Of a DNA stretch of 64,000 bases, positions 44,601-52,070 are shown one piece after another. The notes beneath the pieces are model-generated. The model worked only from the letters and a program-made list of their open reading frames with translations, was not told the DNA's origin and did no database searches. This stretch comes from Schleiferiaceae bacterium (lineage in GTDB: Bacteria; Bacteroidota; Bacteroidia; Flavobacteriales; Schleiferiaceae): positions 1 to 64,000 of the forward strand of contig JAQWXR010000030.1 in NCBI GenBank assembly GCA_029254375.1, in the 5' to 3' direction. The position numbers and the translations under genes were made by a program. Each line of letters starts with the position of its first letter. Positions within the stretch are counted from its first letter, which is position 1.

Positions 44601-44739
44601 GCGCCGAATGGACCTGAAGCGTGTACCAACAGGTTTTGAGACCATGACGGTAGATGTATCAGGCTTGGCCAAAGGAAGTTATGTGGTGACTCGTACTCAA
44701 AACGGAGAAGCCGTCAGCGAAATCATTGTGATTCGCTAA
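41614..44739 (+). CDS. Secreted Asp-box beta-propeller protein with type IX sorting domain
   Basis: This protein of about 1041 residues has an N-terminal signal (IYILSSLGAAAITAFTLLPS). A sortilin/BNR-type propeller follows, with at least five Asp-box repeats: FKSTNGGATW near residue 125, YKSTDGGNTF, KKTTDGGATW, YRSMDGGATW and FKSTDGGQTW. A middle region (about residues 560-690) has no repeats and may be an inserted domain; a second propeller part follows. The C-terminus (LGVYPNPSTDRIQVPL, through LAKGSYVV to VIR) is a T9SS type A sorting domain, which directs export and surface attachment. Possible ligand or glycan binding is inferred from propellers in general. The start is the ATG at 41614; a TTG at 41596 is in frame but less likely. 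Confidence 0.88.
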   Translation: MQTRTKIYILSSLGAAAITAFTLLPSATPSANYSPRHAEEDRAIAGTQDYLNMLRMNGVTGEIDPSDVEQAWQSLQNMSSAKTSTLMWDSKGPDNFGGRTRALLVDKGNSAHVFAGSVGGGLFKSTNGGATWNVVSDPGANQSVVSLTQSSNGDIYYGTGEIFLGYGGTGQNTTPSFAGGGIYKSTDGGNTFTLLAATQPASVSGSGDWAAVADIAAHPSDANTIYAATNSGFKKTTDGGATWSTLVTGGITDFAISQTGKIFLNRSGQTMFSSDGTSFSEISTPVVTSTSLPRRTGSRMRYAISPQDENYVYVIQTNGSKLAAVYRSMDGGATWGKIGQRGNNFDPLCNGSGTGQYCQGTYDLLFAISPTDKNHIWLGGITVWQWQETQGWSQVSTLNNFGGGNPYYLHADSHELIFDPNNGSIAYTSNDGGVFKSTDGGQTWTERNLGYTTFQYFGFGVGKDRKLIGGCQDNGTSYLDGTLVSANGAKDVFGGDGGHSDISWLRPKVMFAETQSGNFYRSDNEGQSWSSFASPVMSLASQRGFPLSNWMMPFELWETSNDVNSEDTVVFELLPALRSMGYGDGIKKIFKGKMRHGQDAAEYLAGSFEVVAGPVTLTADAQGNISGPGGTGTFVADSGYFEVTFTSAPLAEVIMTCDVFLPAASNLTLPSAIGGLPIEVTTTGVMNVGDIYKTQDPVQSMFFAGLSSWSDAAFPTIGGIWMTREVHQFGSTEWWQVAHLGYGTTPQYMKISNDGNTLFVGTTNGRLYRISNLQNARTKNEASIDSANTYVVTVNQIGTFSNRVVTGIDVDPNDANRVAVSLGNYGNTNFVYVSTNALSAAPTFTPKQGNLPNVPAYAVSFDKGNAGRLVVGTEWGVFMTDNLSSGAPTYSEENDGMARIPVFEIEQYRTNENYDPNAAGSSETEGDFFIATHGRGLFHTTTTSSSRPVSIAERPADQKGLALGVYPNPSTDRIQVPLDGQGEVHISVRTVDGRIVRRMDLKRVPTGFETMTVDVSGLAKGSYVVTRTQNGEAVSEIIVIR

Positions 44740-44763
44740 ACGCGGCGAATCGCTTAATTGAAC

Positions 44764-44790
44764 AAAGCCCCGGCCATCGGCCGGGGCTTT
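44764..44790 (+). terminator. Strong intrinsic terminator after the T9SS cargo gene
   Basis: A perfect 12-bp stem AAAGCCCCGGCC/GGCCGGGGCTTT with a 3-base loop is followed by further T. It separates the cargo gene from the convergent lipoprotein gene. Confidence 0.92.
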
Positions 44791-44808
44791 TTTATGTGTT
44801 TTAAAAAA

Positions 44809-45549
44809 TTATCGAATCTCGGTGCTTGTCGCTCCCATGGCCAAGCGCTCCGTTTCTTGAGCAAAAATCTGCGCCAAGGGATGACTAGGGTAGGCTTTTA
44901 TGAGTGCGGCCGAATAAGTCTGCATTAGATCCAAGTCTGTGCTTGGACGAAAGAGAGGTACTTGGCCAACCTGCTGGAAAAAGCCAAAGACATTCGATAG
45001 GTTGCTGGAGTCTTGCGCCATGATTGCTTGTACCTCTTCGCGGTGGGTGAAATAGCGAGCTTCTAAGAGCTCAAAATGCCGCTGTTCCCGGGCCAAAGCT
45101 GTGATCGTGGAATCACTGTGATGTTCTTGGCGATAGCCGTCCAATGAATCAAGTAGGTGTGAAGACCTTAAAACTGGCCGATAGAGTGCAAGCAACTGCT
45201 CGCTTAGGATGGACCCTTGAACGTTATACTCCGTCATAGGATTGCGGGCATCTACGTTTCCTTCAATGTTGTCCCCAGGTTGGATACCCAGACGCAAACT
45301 TCCCCCCGTGTCGAAAAGCAAAAAGTAAAAGGTTTGTAAGGTGCTATCAAGCGGGAGGTTCAAGTTCAATTGTCCATTCGCAATGGCGATGGTATCCCAT
45401 GGTATGGAATGGTCTCCCTCAATACGCACAACAATGGCTTCAGAGGCCCCGTCTACCTTCAGGTGGATCGTGGCATGGTCTGAACTGCAGGCGACTGACG
45501 CGAAGAGCGCAGAAGCCCAGAAGGCTGCACGCACAAAAGGTTTTCTCAT
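44809..45549 (-). CDS. Lipoprotein with a DUF4369-like N-terminal region
   Basis: This 246-residue protein has a lipoprotein signal (AAFWASALFASVAC). The mature N-terminus (IHLKVDGASEAIVVRIEG, then WDTIAIANGQLNLNLPLDS) and the following LGIQPGDNIEG resemble DUF4369, the domain that precedes a thioredoxin domain in many Bacteroidota TlpA-like proteins. A helical middle with LREQRHFELLEARYF-like heptads follows. The frame stops (ATSTEIR) about where the thioredoxin domain would begin, and no thioredoxin motif is present. It starts 21 bases after gatB, so it is probably the last gene of miaA-lpxK-gatB. Confidence 0.75.
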   Translation of the reverse strand: MRKPFVRAAFWASALFASVACSSDHATIHLKVDGASEAIVVRIEGDHSIPWDTIAIANGQLNLNLPLDSTLQTFYFLLFDTGGSLRLGIQPGDNIEGNVDARNPMTEYNVQGSILSEQLLALYRPVLRSSHLLDSLDGYRQEHHSDSTITALAREQRHFELLEARYFTHREEVQAIMAQDSSNLSNVFGFFQQVGQVPLFRPSTDLDLMQTYSAALIKAYPSHPLAQIFAQETERLAMGATSTEIR

Positions 45550-45570
45550 ACGACTATTAGATGATCTGAC

Positions 45571-47028
45571 TTAGGATCTTAAGCGTTGCTCAATTAATTT
45601 ACTCGTGACTTTAGGGTCTGCAGCACCTCGACTTCGCTTCATCACTTCGCCCATAAACAATCCTATGAGACCTTTTTTGCCCGCTTTGTATTCCTCGACC
45701 TTATCTGGGAAGGCAGCCAAAGCCGCATCAACGTGGGTAAGTAGCGCTGATTCATCGGACTCTTGAAGGAGTCCGTTTTCTTCGGCGAGCACTTTGGGGT
45801 CTGCCCCGGGGGAAGCGAGTAGCAGAGGGAATAATTGTTGCGCTGCTGCGCTAAAACTTACGGTATTAGACTCTACTAAAGCAATCAGTCCAGTGAGTGA
45901 AGCGGCAGGAAAGGTCCATTGGCTCCAATCCAAAGCGCGTTCATTCAACCACCCTTGTACAGGCCCCATGAGCCAATTGACACCGGCTTTGGCCGGGCAT
46001 CCTGCCGCCAAGAGGGCTTCATAGTAGAGGGCGGTTTCCTTGTACTCGGTCAGGAGCTGCGCATCGTAGCGACTCAAGCCAAGTTCCTCTTGGTACCGTT
46101 TTACGAGTGCTTGAGGAAGGGGCGGCATGGATGAGGCAATCGAAGCTTTGAAATCATCACTTACCCGCACAGGGGCTAAATCTGGCTCGATGAAATAGCG
46201 ATAATCATTTGCATCTTCCTTTGAGCGCATAGCGATGGTATGGCCTTTGGTCGCATCGAAAGTGCGTGTTTCTTGGGAGAGAGTTCCTCTGGCTTTGAGC
46301 ACGTTACACTGGCGTTCATACTCATAATCTATGGCGCGTTGGACGTTTCGGAAAGAGTTGAGGTTTTTAACCTCGACTTTTGTGCCGAATTTTTCACGAC
46401 CCACCGGCCGAATAGAAATATTCACATCGCAACGCAAGGAGCCTTCTTCCATATTGCCATCTGAAATATCCAAATAGCGCACCAATTTGCGAATTTCTTG
46501 AAGGTAGAGGTAGGCCTCCTCGCCGCTACGAAAATCTGGTTCTGAGACGATTTCCAATAAGGGAACGCCCGCGCGATTGAGGTCCAATAAAGTATGGAAG
46601 GGGTCCAAATCGTGAATTGATTTGCCCGTGTCTTCTTCCATATGAATCCGAGTCAGCCCAATGGTTTTGGGCGCCAAAGTTTCCGATGAAATTAGAATTC
46701 CACCACCGGTGCAAATGGGTGTCTCATCTTGGGTAATCTGGTATCCTTTGGGAAGGTCAGGATAGAAGTAGTTTTTTCGAGCGTAGGCATTGAATTCTCG
46801 GATCGTACAGCCGCAAGCAAGGCCTAGGCGAACGGCATTGCGAACCACGCCAGCATTGGCTTTGGGCAGCGTACCCGGGTGACCCAAGGTGATCGGGGAA
46901 ACTTGGCTATTTGGGGAGGCCCCGTAATCATATCCATCCGAAGAATATGCTTTGGAGCGCGTGTTCATCTGCACGTGCACTTCCAGTCCAATCACTGCCT
47001 CATAGGCGGTCACTACTGCTTCGCTCAT
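45571..47028 (-). CDS. gatB: Asp-tRNA(Asn)/Glu-tRNA(Gln) amidotransferase subunit B
   Basis: GatB activates mischarged Glu-tRNA(Gln) or Asp-tRNA(Asn) for amidation with GatA and GatC. The 485-residue protein has YEAVIGLEVHVQMNTRSKAYS at the N-terminus, GHPGTLPKANAGVVRNAVRL near residue 48, RKNYFYPDLPKGYQITQ near residue 83, and a C-terminal YqeY-like tail domain with FMGEVMKRSRGAADPKVTSK. I chose the ATG at 47028: it overlaps the lpxK stop by ATGA and has a TACCTTTG box 5 bases upstream. An upstream in-frame codon at 47079 lacks family support. Confidence 0.95.
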   Translation of the reverse strand: MSEAVVTAYEAVIGLEVHVQMNTRSKAYSSDGYDYGASPNSQVSPITLGHPGTLPKANAGVVRNAVRLGLACGCTIREFNAYARKNYFYPDLPKGYQITQDETPICTGGGILISSETLAPKTIGLTRIHMEEDTGKSIHDLDPFHTLLDLNRAGVPLLEIVSEPDFRSGEEAYLYLQEIRKLVRYLDISDGNMEEGSLRCDVNISIRPVGREKFGTKVEVKNLNSFRNVQRAIDYEYERQCNVLKARGTLSQETRTFDATKGHTIAMRSKEDANDYRYFIEPDLAPVRVSDDFKASIASSMPPLPQALVKRYQEELGLSRYDAQLLTEYKETALYYEALLAAGCPAKAGVNWLMGPVQGWLNERALDWSQWTFPAASLTGLIALVESNTVSFSAAAQQLFPLLLASPGADPKVLAEENGLLQESDESALLTHVDAALAAFPDKVEEYKAGKKGLIGLFMGEVMKRSRGAADPKVTSKLIEQRLRS

Positions 47029-48101
47029 AAGGGCAAAGGTACGCGGTATCCGTGGGCCTTCCATTGACTTTGAAGCCAAAGCAAGAAGGGATTTCGGTCT
47101 GTGCCAAAATCAACTTCATGTGGTAGGCAATAGATATGTAAGTCGTCCCATTCGGAAGGTTTTTCCTCGAGTCGCGCCAAGTCTTTTGCCGTCGTAATCA
47201 CCGCATTGCATGCGCTTTGGTAGGCGTCCGAAGCTATTTGGGCGCGTCGAGGCGGATCTAATGGGGTATGATCCGGAAACCGCAGGGTGGTAGCGGCCAC
47301 TCCTCCTTGCTTAAATCGATCGGAATGGCACGCAAACTGCTCAAATCGTTCAGGGTCTCCGATTCCTGAAAAAACCAAAGCGGTTTCATCTCCGCACCAC
47401 GCTGGCGCTCCCCACATAGGTCGTGGCTCGCCCATTACTTCTTGAGCGGTGAAGAGTTGCTGATCTTTTGTTAAGCCCAAACGCTTGCTGATTGCCAAAC
47501 GCTCGTGAGCATTAATGGGGTGTGGGCATTTGCTAATCAGAATTGCTGAGGCGCGCTGTGCTGCGGATGCGGCCTCACGTAATGGTCCAGCGGGCAACAC
47601 CAGAGCCTCATTGTACCAATCGCCATAGGGGCAGATGAGCAAGGAAATGGGGCTTTGAAGATCCCAATGTTGGAAGGCATCATCTAAGATGACTGGACAT
47701 TTTTGAGGAAGGTGAGCAAAGGCCTCTCTCCGCTTCCTCGCTACGAAGACATGCACATCAGGGCAGTGACCAAAGACGTGACGCACCAATCGTGCCTCAT
47801 CGCCAACTTCGTCGGCAGAATCGTCGAGTTCAACGCGCCGACATTCTTTTGTTTTTCGGCCGTATCCCCTAGAAACATAAGCGATATCCTCGACATGCGG
47901 TTGCAATTGCTCAAGGATCCATAGAGCAATGGGTGTTTTTCCGGTCCCCCCTGCGTGTAAGTTTCCCAAACTAAGCGTGGGCTGGCTTGGGAGATAGGGA
48001 ACGATGATTTTCCACTCGTAGATGCTGCGATGGAGCGCTACTGCGAATAGGTAAATAGGGCTCAAGAAACGCCAACGGGGGCGAGGTTGACGCAGGTTCA
48101 T
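47025..48101 (-). CDS. lpxK: Tetraacyldisaccharide 4'-kinase LpxK
   Basis: LpxK phosphorylates the lipid A precursor at the 4' position at the inner membrane. The 358-residue protein has an N-terminal hydrophobic helix (LSPIYLFAVALHRSIYEW), the P-loop SLGNLHAGGTGKTPIALWIL near residue 44, YVSRGYGRK near residue 77, GDEARLV and VILDDAFQHW near residue 135. It is coupled by ATGA to miaA upstream and gatB downstream. With lptB, this is the second LPS gene in the window. Confidence 0.94.
   Translation of the reverse strand: MNLRQPRPRWRFLSPIYLFAVALHRSIYEWKIIVPYLPSQPTLSLGNLHAGGTGKTPIALWILEQLQPHVEDIAYVSRGYGRKTKECRRVELDDSADEVGDEARLVRHVFGHCPDVHVFVARKRREAFAHLPQKCPVILDDAFQHWDLQSPISLLICPYGDWYNEALVLPAGPLREAASAAQRASAILISKCPHPINAHERLAISKRLGLTKDQQLFTAQEVMGEPRPMWGAPAWCGDETALVFSGIGDPERFEQFACHSDRFKQGGVAATTLRFPDHTPLDPPRRAQIASDAYQSACNAVITTAKDLARLEEKPSEWDDLHIYCLPHEVDFGTDRNPFLLWLQSQWKAHGYRVPLPL
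47034..47041 (-). promoter_or_regulatory. Candidate -7 box of gatB inside the lpxK 3' coding end
   Basis: The minus strand reads TACCTTTG, ending 5 bases before the gatB ATG at 47028. In the lpxK frame it encodes VPL of the terminal VPLPL. The arrangement mirrors ung/rmuC. Confidence 0.5.
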
Positions 48102-48988
48102 GAGGTGAGGATTTTTTCAATGGAACTACCCAAAGGCAGGGCGGTAATCCTAGCTTGTTTTTTGAGCCATGTGAGCTGTCTCTTGGCATATTGACGCGTA
48201 TGCGTAGCAATCAGGTTAGTTATGTGATCGTCATCTTCATCTGGATAGGCATAAAATTCTCGATAGCCGACGGTTTGCATCGCCGTTAAGTCTTTTAAAG
48301 GGGCGAGGTGTTCGGCTTCTGCCCGCAGACCTTGTTCCATCATTTGCTGGCATCGGAGCTGAATTCGCTCTGTCAGCATGTTCATTTCTGGCCAAAGGGC
48401 AAATTCATGCAATGTTGCATCAAAATGTCCTGTGGGTTCCTTTTCCATGGTGCGCTGAGCGGAATAGGGCTGACCGCTGAGCGCAATCACTTCGAGGGCG
48501 CGAATCACCCGCCTTGAATTACTTAGGTCTGCCGTGGAGGCATAGGTTGGATCACGCAAGCACAACTCATCAACAAGCTCTTCGGGGTTGGCCTGCCACC
48601 GGGCTTCCAACTGTTGCCGAAGTATCGGGTCGGCAGCAGGCAGCACATCGGTTTCAAAGAGCAAGGCTTTGGCATATAGACCTGAACCCCCGACGATGAC
48701 AAGATGGCCCTGTTCGCTAAGTTCTTTTTTCACGAGGGGTCGTGCCCATTGAGCATAAGACATGGCCGTCAGTGGGGCATGAATCGAATGGCTCGCAATT
48801 CCGAAATGTTTGGCCGAGGCAAGTTCCTCTACTTGGGGTCGAGCCACGCCGATTTTTAGTTCCTGATAAATTTGCCTCGCGTCACAATTCAAAATGTTGG
48901 CTTGTAGTCGCTTAGCCAGCGCAATGGCCAACGCGGTTTTACCGGAAGCCGTAGGTCCGTGAAGCATCCATATGTGAGGGCGAGACAT
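48098..48988 (-). CDS. miaA: tRNA dimethylallyltransferase MiaA
   Basis: MiaA adds the isopentenyl group to N6 of A37 in tRNAs reading UNN codons. The 296-residue protein begins SRPHIWMLHGPTASGKTALA (P-loop), followed by NCDARQIYQELKIGVARP, VGGSGLYAKALL near residue 95 and a C-terminal ARRQLTWLKK-like segment (YAKRQLTWLKKQA). I set the start at 48988 by family alignment and the TACCTTCG box 4 bases upstream; the longer frame to 49165 would overlap the divergent gene. It is the first gene of miaA-lpxK-gatB-lipoprotein. Confidence 0.94.
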   Translation of the reverse strand: MSRPHIWMLHGPTASGKTALAIALAKRLQANILNCDARQIYQELKIGVARPQVEELASAKHFGIASHSIHAPLTAMSYAQWARPLVKKELSEQGHLVIVGGSGLYAKALLFETDVLPAADPILRQQLEARWQANPEELVDELCLRDPTYASTADLSNSRRVIRALEVIALSGQPYSAQRTMEKEPTGHFDATLHEFALWPEMNMLTERIQLRCQQMMEQGLRAEAEHLAPLKDLTAMQTVGYREFYAYPDEDDDHITNLIATHTRQYAKRQLTWLKKQARITALPLGSSIEKILTS

Positions 48989-48992
48989 GCTA

Positions 48993-49000
48993 CGAAGGTA
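48993..49000 (-). promoter_or_regulatory. Candidate -7 box of miaA-lpxK-gatB
   Basis: The minus strand reads TACCTTCG, one base off TAnnTTTG, ending 4 bases before the miaA ATG at 48988. The TTCG variant also appears before mtaB. Confidence 0.5.
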
Positions 49001-49037
49001 AATCCTCTGAGAGTTCTTCGTAACTTGGATAGCAGGC

Positions 49038-49337
49038 ATGGAAAAGATTATCTCGATACTTCGCAAAGAATTGAGCCAATGTACATTGGGGAAGGCCCCT
49101 ATGATTGGCGATGAGGCACTCCAAGCCCGCTGGAAATCCTTACATAGAGCGACATTTGTCGGCAACCTTCGCGAAGAAAAAGTGCTCGTATATCTGCAAG
49201 GCCAAGGAGAGGACGTGTTCCGCCTGGAGACGACACTTTGGGCCTGTACGGCGGAATGGGCGGTATTTAAGGAGGGGATTCGGATTCCCGTGGATGCAAT
49301 TTTGAGGGTGGAATTCTACCAGGCGTCGGAGGAATAA
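49038..49337 (+). CDS. Hypothetical protein (99 residues), divergent from miaA
   Basis: I do not recognise a named family. The 99-residue protein has no signal or membrane segment. After a short helical N-terminus it appears mostly beta: RATFVGNLREEKVLVYLQG, VFRLETTLWACTAEWAVFK and IRIPVDAILRVEFYQ, which suggests a small barrel. The ATG at 49038 lies 49 bases from the miaA start; a poor box TAACTTGG ends 9 bases before it. The C-terminus overlaps the convergent pRiA4b-like gene by 22 bases. The ordered amphipathic pattern and divergent promoter spacing favour a real gene. Confidence 0.65.
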   Translation: MEKIISILRKELSQCTLGKAPMIGDEALQARWKSLHRATFVGNLREEKVLVYLQGQGEDVFRLETTLWACTAEWAVFKEGIRIPVDAILRVEFYQASEE

Positions 49338-49834
49338 CCATCGAGGTCTTCTTCGTCGAAGCCGTATTCGTCTTCTTCCTCCTGGTCATCATCATCGGCA
49401 TAGGCAAGACCTCCTTCCCCTGCGAATTCGGGGTCTGGTGCTTCTTTGGGGCGGTCTCCGTAGGATAAGGTGACCTGGGCGGACGGTTGCTCCCCCTCGT
49501 CTTGACGAACAAATTCGATCATGAACGTCCACATCGCTAAGAAGTCATAGATAAAAATCAAACGCTTGCCAGGTTCCCCCAAGATGCTTTCTAAACTATG
49601 ATCCCCCATCGCTCCCAAACCATTTGAATCCATGGCGACCAAAGGAATCTCATCTAGTTGTGACCATTGGTCATCCGTGGTGTAAAAAGAAGCCATTTGG
49701 CCCACTTCCAATTGGTAGGCGGCAGCGACGGCATGGTGCAAGTCTACAAGGCTTGCGGCACTGTCAATAGCGATGTCTCTAAAAACATCTGTGGGACAAT
49801 GTAAAATGGCGCGAATGGTTAAGCGTGTTTTCAT
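49316..49834 (-). CDS. pRiA4b ORF-3-like protein (IS1096 passenger TnpR-type family)
   Basis: This 172-residue protein matches the plasmid pRiA4b ORF-3 family by LTIRAILHCPTDVFRDIAID, LHHAVAAAYQLEVGQMASFY, LESILGEPGKRLIFIYDF and WTFMIEFV. Despite the family's mobile-element name, there are no transposase genes, inverted repeats or other transposon traces here. The last 45 residues are very acidic (runs of Asp and Glu between residues 135 and 172). It overlaps the stop of the CCA-adding enzyme gene by ATGA, so it is the last gene of yqgF-dapD-cca. Function unknown. Confidence 0.82.
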   Translation of the reverse strand: MKTRLTIRAILHCPTDVFRDIAIDSAASLVDLHHAVAAAYQLEVGQMASFYTTDDQWSQLDEIPLVAMDSNGLGAMGDHSLESILGEPGKRLIFIYDFLAMWTFMIEFVRQDEGEQPSAQVTLSYGDRPKEAPDPEFAGEGGLAYADDDDQEEEDEYGFDEEDLDGYSSDAW

Positions 49835-51246
49835 AAGGCAATCTGTGGTTCAATGCCCATCGATCGGGCAATTTCATAGGCCAGACGACGAGCGTCTTCA
49901 AAGGTATTCGGGATTTCCCCATCCAAAACGGCTTCTCGGATAGCTAGTTTTAATTGGCCAATTTCACGGCCAGGCGCTAGGCCAAACCACTCCATGAGCT
50001 GGTTTCCGTCGACGGGTGGTTGCCAGTTGCGAAGATGGTCCCGGGCTTCCACTTCGACAAGTCTTGCTCGAACTTTCTTAAAATTTGTGAGATACTTTTT
50101 CTTCTTCTTGGGGTTTTTGGTGGTAATATCTGCCTCGCACAACTCCATGAGATCATCAATCGCTTCGCCTGCATCAAAAAGCAAGCGCCGAACGGCTGAA
50201 TCGGTCGCCAAATCACTCGCCACAGCAATCGGTCGCGAAGACATTTGAATCAATTTGACCACAAAGTTCATCCGGGCATCCAAAGGGAGTGAGAGCCGTT
50301 TAAAAATTTTCTTGGCCATTTTTCCGCCTAAATACTCGTGGCCATAGAAGGTCCAGCCAATACCCTGGACGAATCGCTTGGTTGGTGGCTTGCCGATATC
50401 ATGCAATAGCGCGGCCCATCGATGCCAAAGATTCGTGGAAACCTGAGAAAGATTGTCAAGAACCTCGAGGCTGTGCCAAAAATTATCCTTGTGCAAGTGG
50501 CCTTCCACTTCATCCACTCCGGCAAGGTCAGAAACCTCTGGGAGTATATGGGGAAGTAGGCCTGAAGTAAACATCAAACCAAAACCCAAACTCGGTTTGG
50601 CTGTTTCCATGATTTTATTGAGTTCCGTGGCGATTCGGTCTTCGGAGAGAATCTCCAGTCTCCCAGCGCAGTGCCGAATACCCGCTAGGGTGTCGGGATG
50701 TAGCTCAAAATTCAATTGACTGGCAAAGCGCACGGCACGCAGCATGCGAAGCGGGTCGTCTTCAAACGTCTTAATCGGGTCAACAGGGGTTTTTAAAATC
50801 CCTTGTTTCAAATCCTCCTGGCCGTTGAATGGGTCCAGCAAAGCACCAAAATTGGCTGAATTGACGGAATAGGCCATCGCGTTGATGGTGAAATCTCTTC
50901 GAAGTTGATCTTCTTCTAGACTTCCCGGCGCGACAGTTGGATTTCGGCTGAGCGCATTATAGCTCTCTGATCGTGCCGTCACAAACTCAATATCCCAATC
51001 TTTCCAACGAAATTGTGCAGTTCCGAAATTCTTAAAAACGGTCACTTTTCCCGCCTTGAGCCGGCGAGCAGACTCGTGGGCCAATGCCAAGGCATCGCCG
51101 ACCACCACGAAATCAACGTCTTTGGAAGGACCTTTGTCGAGTAGTCGATCGCGGACCCATCCTCCGACCACATAGCAAGGCACACCGGCGTCATCCGCCA
51201 CGGCGCCAATCGTCTCAAATACAGGGTGATGAAGCGCTTCGCTCAT
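49831..51246 (-). CDS. CCA tRNA nucleotidyltransferase / poly(A) polymerase family with HD domain
   Basis: This 471-residue class II nucleotidyltransferase probably adds or repairs the 3' CCA of tRNAs. The active site is YVVGGWVRDRLLDK and SKDVDFVVVGD near residues 26-50, then RRDFTINAMAYSV near residue 115 and DPLRMLRAVRFASQL near residue 165. An HD phosphohydrolase domain follows with WAALLHDIGKPPTKRF near residue 285. CCA-adding versus poly(A) activity cannot be told by eye; CCA is likelier for a single copy in this phylum. I chose the ATG at 51246, 2 bases after the dapD stop; an in-frame TTG at 51252 is possible. Confidence 0.9.
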   Translation of the reverse strand: MSEALHHPVFETIGAVADDAGVPCYVVGGWVRDRLLDKGPSKDVDFVVVGDALALAHESARRLKAGKVTVFKNFGTAQFRWKDWDIEFVTARSESYNALSRNPTVAPGSLEEDQLRRDFTINAMAYSVNSANFGALLDPFNGQEDLKQGILKTPVDPIKTFEDDPLRMLRAVRFASQLNFELHPDTLAGIRHCAGRLEILSEDRIATELNKIMETAKPSLGFGLMFTSGLLPHILPEVSDLAGVDEVEGHLHKDNFWHSLEVLDNLSQVSTNLWHRWAALLHDIGKPPTKRFVQGIGWTFYGHEYLGGKMAKKIFKRLSLPLDARMNFVVKLIQMSSRPIAVASDLATDSAVRRLLFDAGEAIDDLMELCEADITTKNPKKKKKYLTNFKKVRARLVEVEARDHLRNWQPPVDGNQLMEWFGLAPGREIGQLKLAIREAVLDGEIPNTFEDARRLAYEIARSMGIEPQIAL

Positions 51247-51248
51247 GG

Positions 51249-52070
51249 TCAAACGGCCACATTATAGGTTCGTAAGGCGTCGTTCAAGGAGGTCTTTTTG
51301 TCTGTACTTTCCTTGCGTTGCCCGATGATTAATGCACAGGGGACCTGGTAGCTCCCGGCCGGGAAGGTCTTGCTTTGACTGCCTGGGATCACCACGCTAC
51401 GGGCCGGAATCCGTCCCTTGTATTCGACGGGTACATCCCCAGTGACGTCAATAATTTTTGTGCTAGCCGTCAAAACGACATTGGCACCGAGTACCGCTTC
51501 CTTTTCGACATGAACCCCTTCCACAACGATGCAGCGCGATCCGATGAAGGCTCCATCTTCAATAATAACAGGAGATGCTTGAAGGGGTTCTAATACCCCT
51601 CCGATGCCGACCCCACCGCTCAGATGGACATCTTTTCCAATCTGAGCACAGCTGCCGACTGTGGCCCAGGTGTCTACCATGGTGCCTGCACCGACATAGG
51701 CGCCAATATTCACATAGGAGGGCATCAAAATGACGCCACGATCGATGAACGCTCCATAGCGCGCAATGGCATGAGGGACGACGCGAATGCCTTTTTCGGC
51801 ATAGCCTGTTTTGAGGGCCATTTTATCATGAAACTCCATGGGCCCAGCCTCGAATGTTTCCATCTTTCGTATGGGAAAGTAGAGAACCACCGCCTTTTTT
51901 ACCCATTCATTGACTTTCCAGCCGGACTCAGTGGGTTCAGCCACTCGTAAGGCACCGGAGTCAATCGCTGCAATCACCTTGTCGATGGCCTCTACCGTGC
52001 TGGCTTGGCTAAGTAAATCGCGATGTTCCCAGGCGGATTCAATGATGGTCTGGAGAGGAGCGTAGTTCAT
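51249..52070 (-). CDS. dapD: 2,3,4,5-tetrahydropyridine-2,6-dicarboxylate N-succinyltransferase
   Basis: DapD succinylates tetrahydrodipicolinate in lysine and diaminopimelate synthesis. The 273-residue protein has a helical N-terminal domain and a left-handed beta-helix made of hexapeptide repeats from about residue 105 (VILMPSYVNIGAYVGAGTMV, WATVGSCAQIGKDVHLSGGV, IEDGAFIGSRCIVVEGV). PARSVVIPGS near residue 225 is typical. It is coupled by ATGA to yqgF upstream. The pathway feeds peptidoglycan, as does murB at 32 kb. Confidence 0.95.
   Translation of the reverse strand: MNYAPLQTIIESAWEHRDLLSQASTVEAIDKVIAAIDSGALRVAEPTESGWKVNEWVKKAVVLYFPIRKMETFEAGPMEFHDKMALKTGYAEKGIRVVPHAIARYGAFIDRGVILMPSYVNIGAYVGAGTMVDTWATVGSCAQIGKDVHLSGGVGIGGVLEPLQASPVIIEDGAFIGSRCIVVEGVHVEKEAVLGANVVLTASTKIIDVTGDVPVEYKGRIPARSVVIPGSQSKTFPAGSYQVPCALIIGQRKESTDKKTSLNDALRTYNVAV

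Noticed and set aside
49350-49410. GAAGAAG/TCTTCTT-like tandem repeat
   Set aside because: It is the coding sequence of the acidic Asp/Glu tail of the pRiA4b-like protein, not an independent repeat.
49316-49834. Evidence of an IS1096-like transposon
   Set aside because: The family name suggests it, but there is no transposase, no terminal repeat and the gene is coupled to cca.
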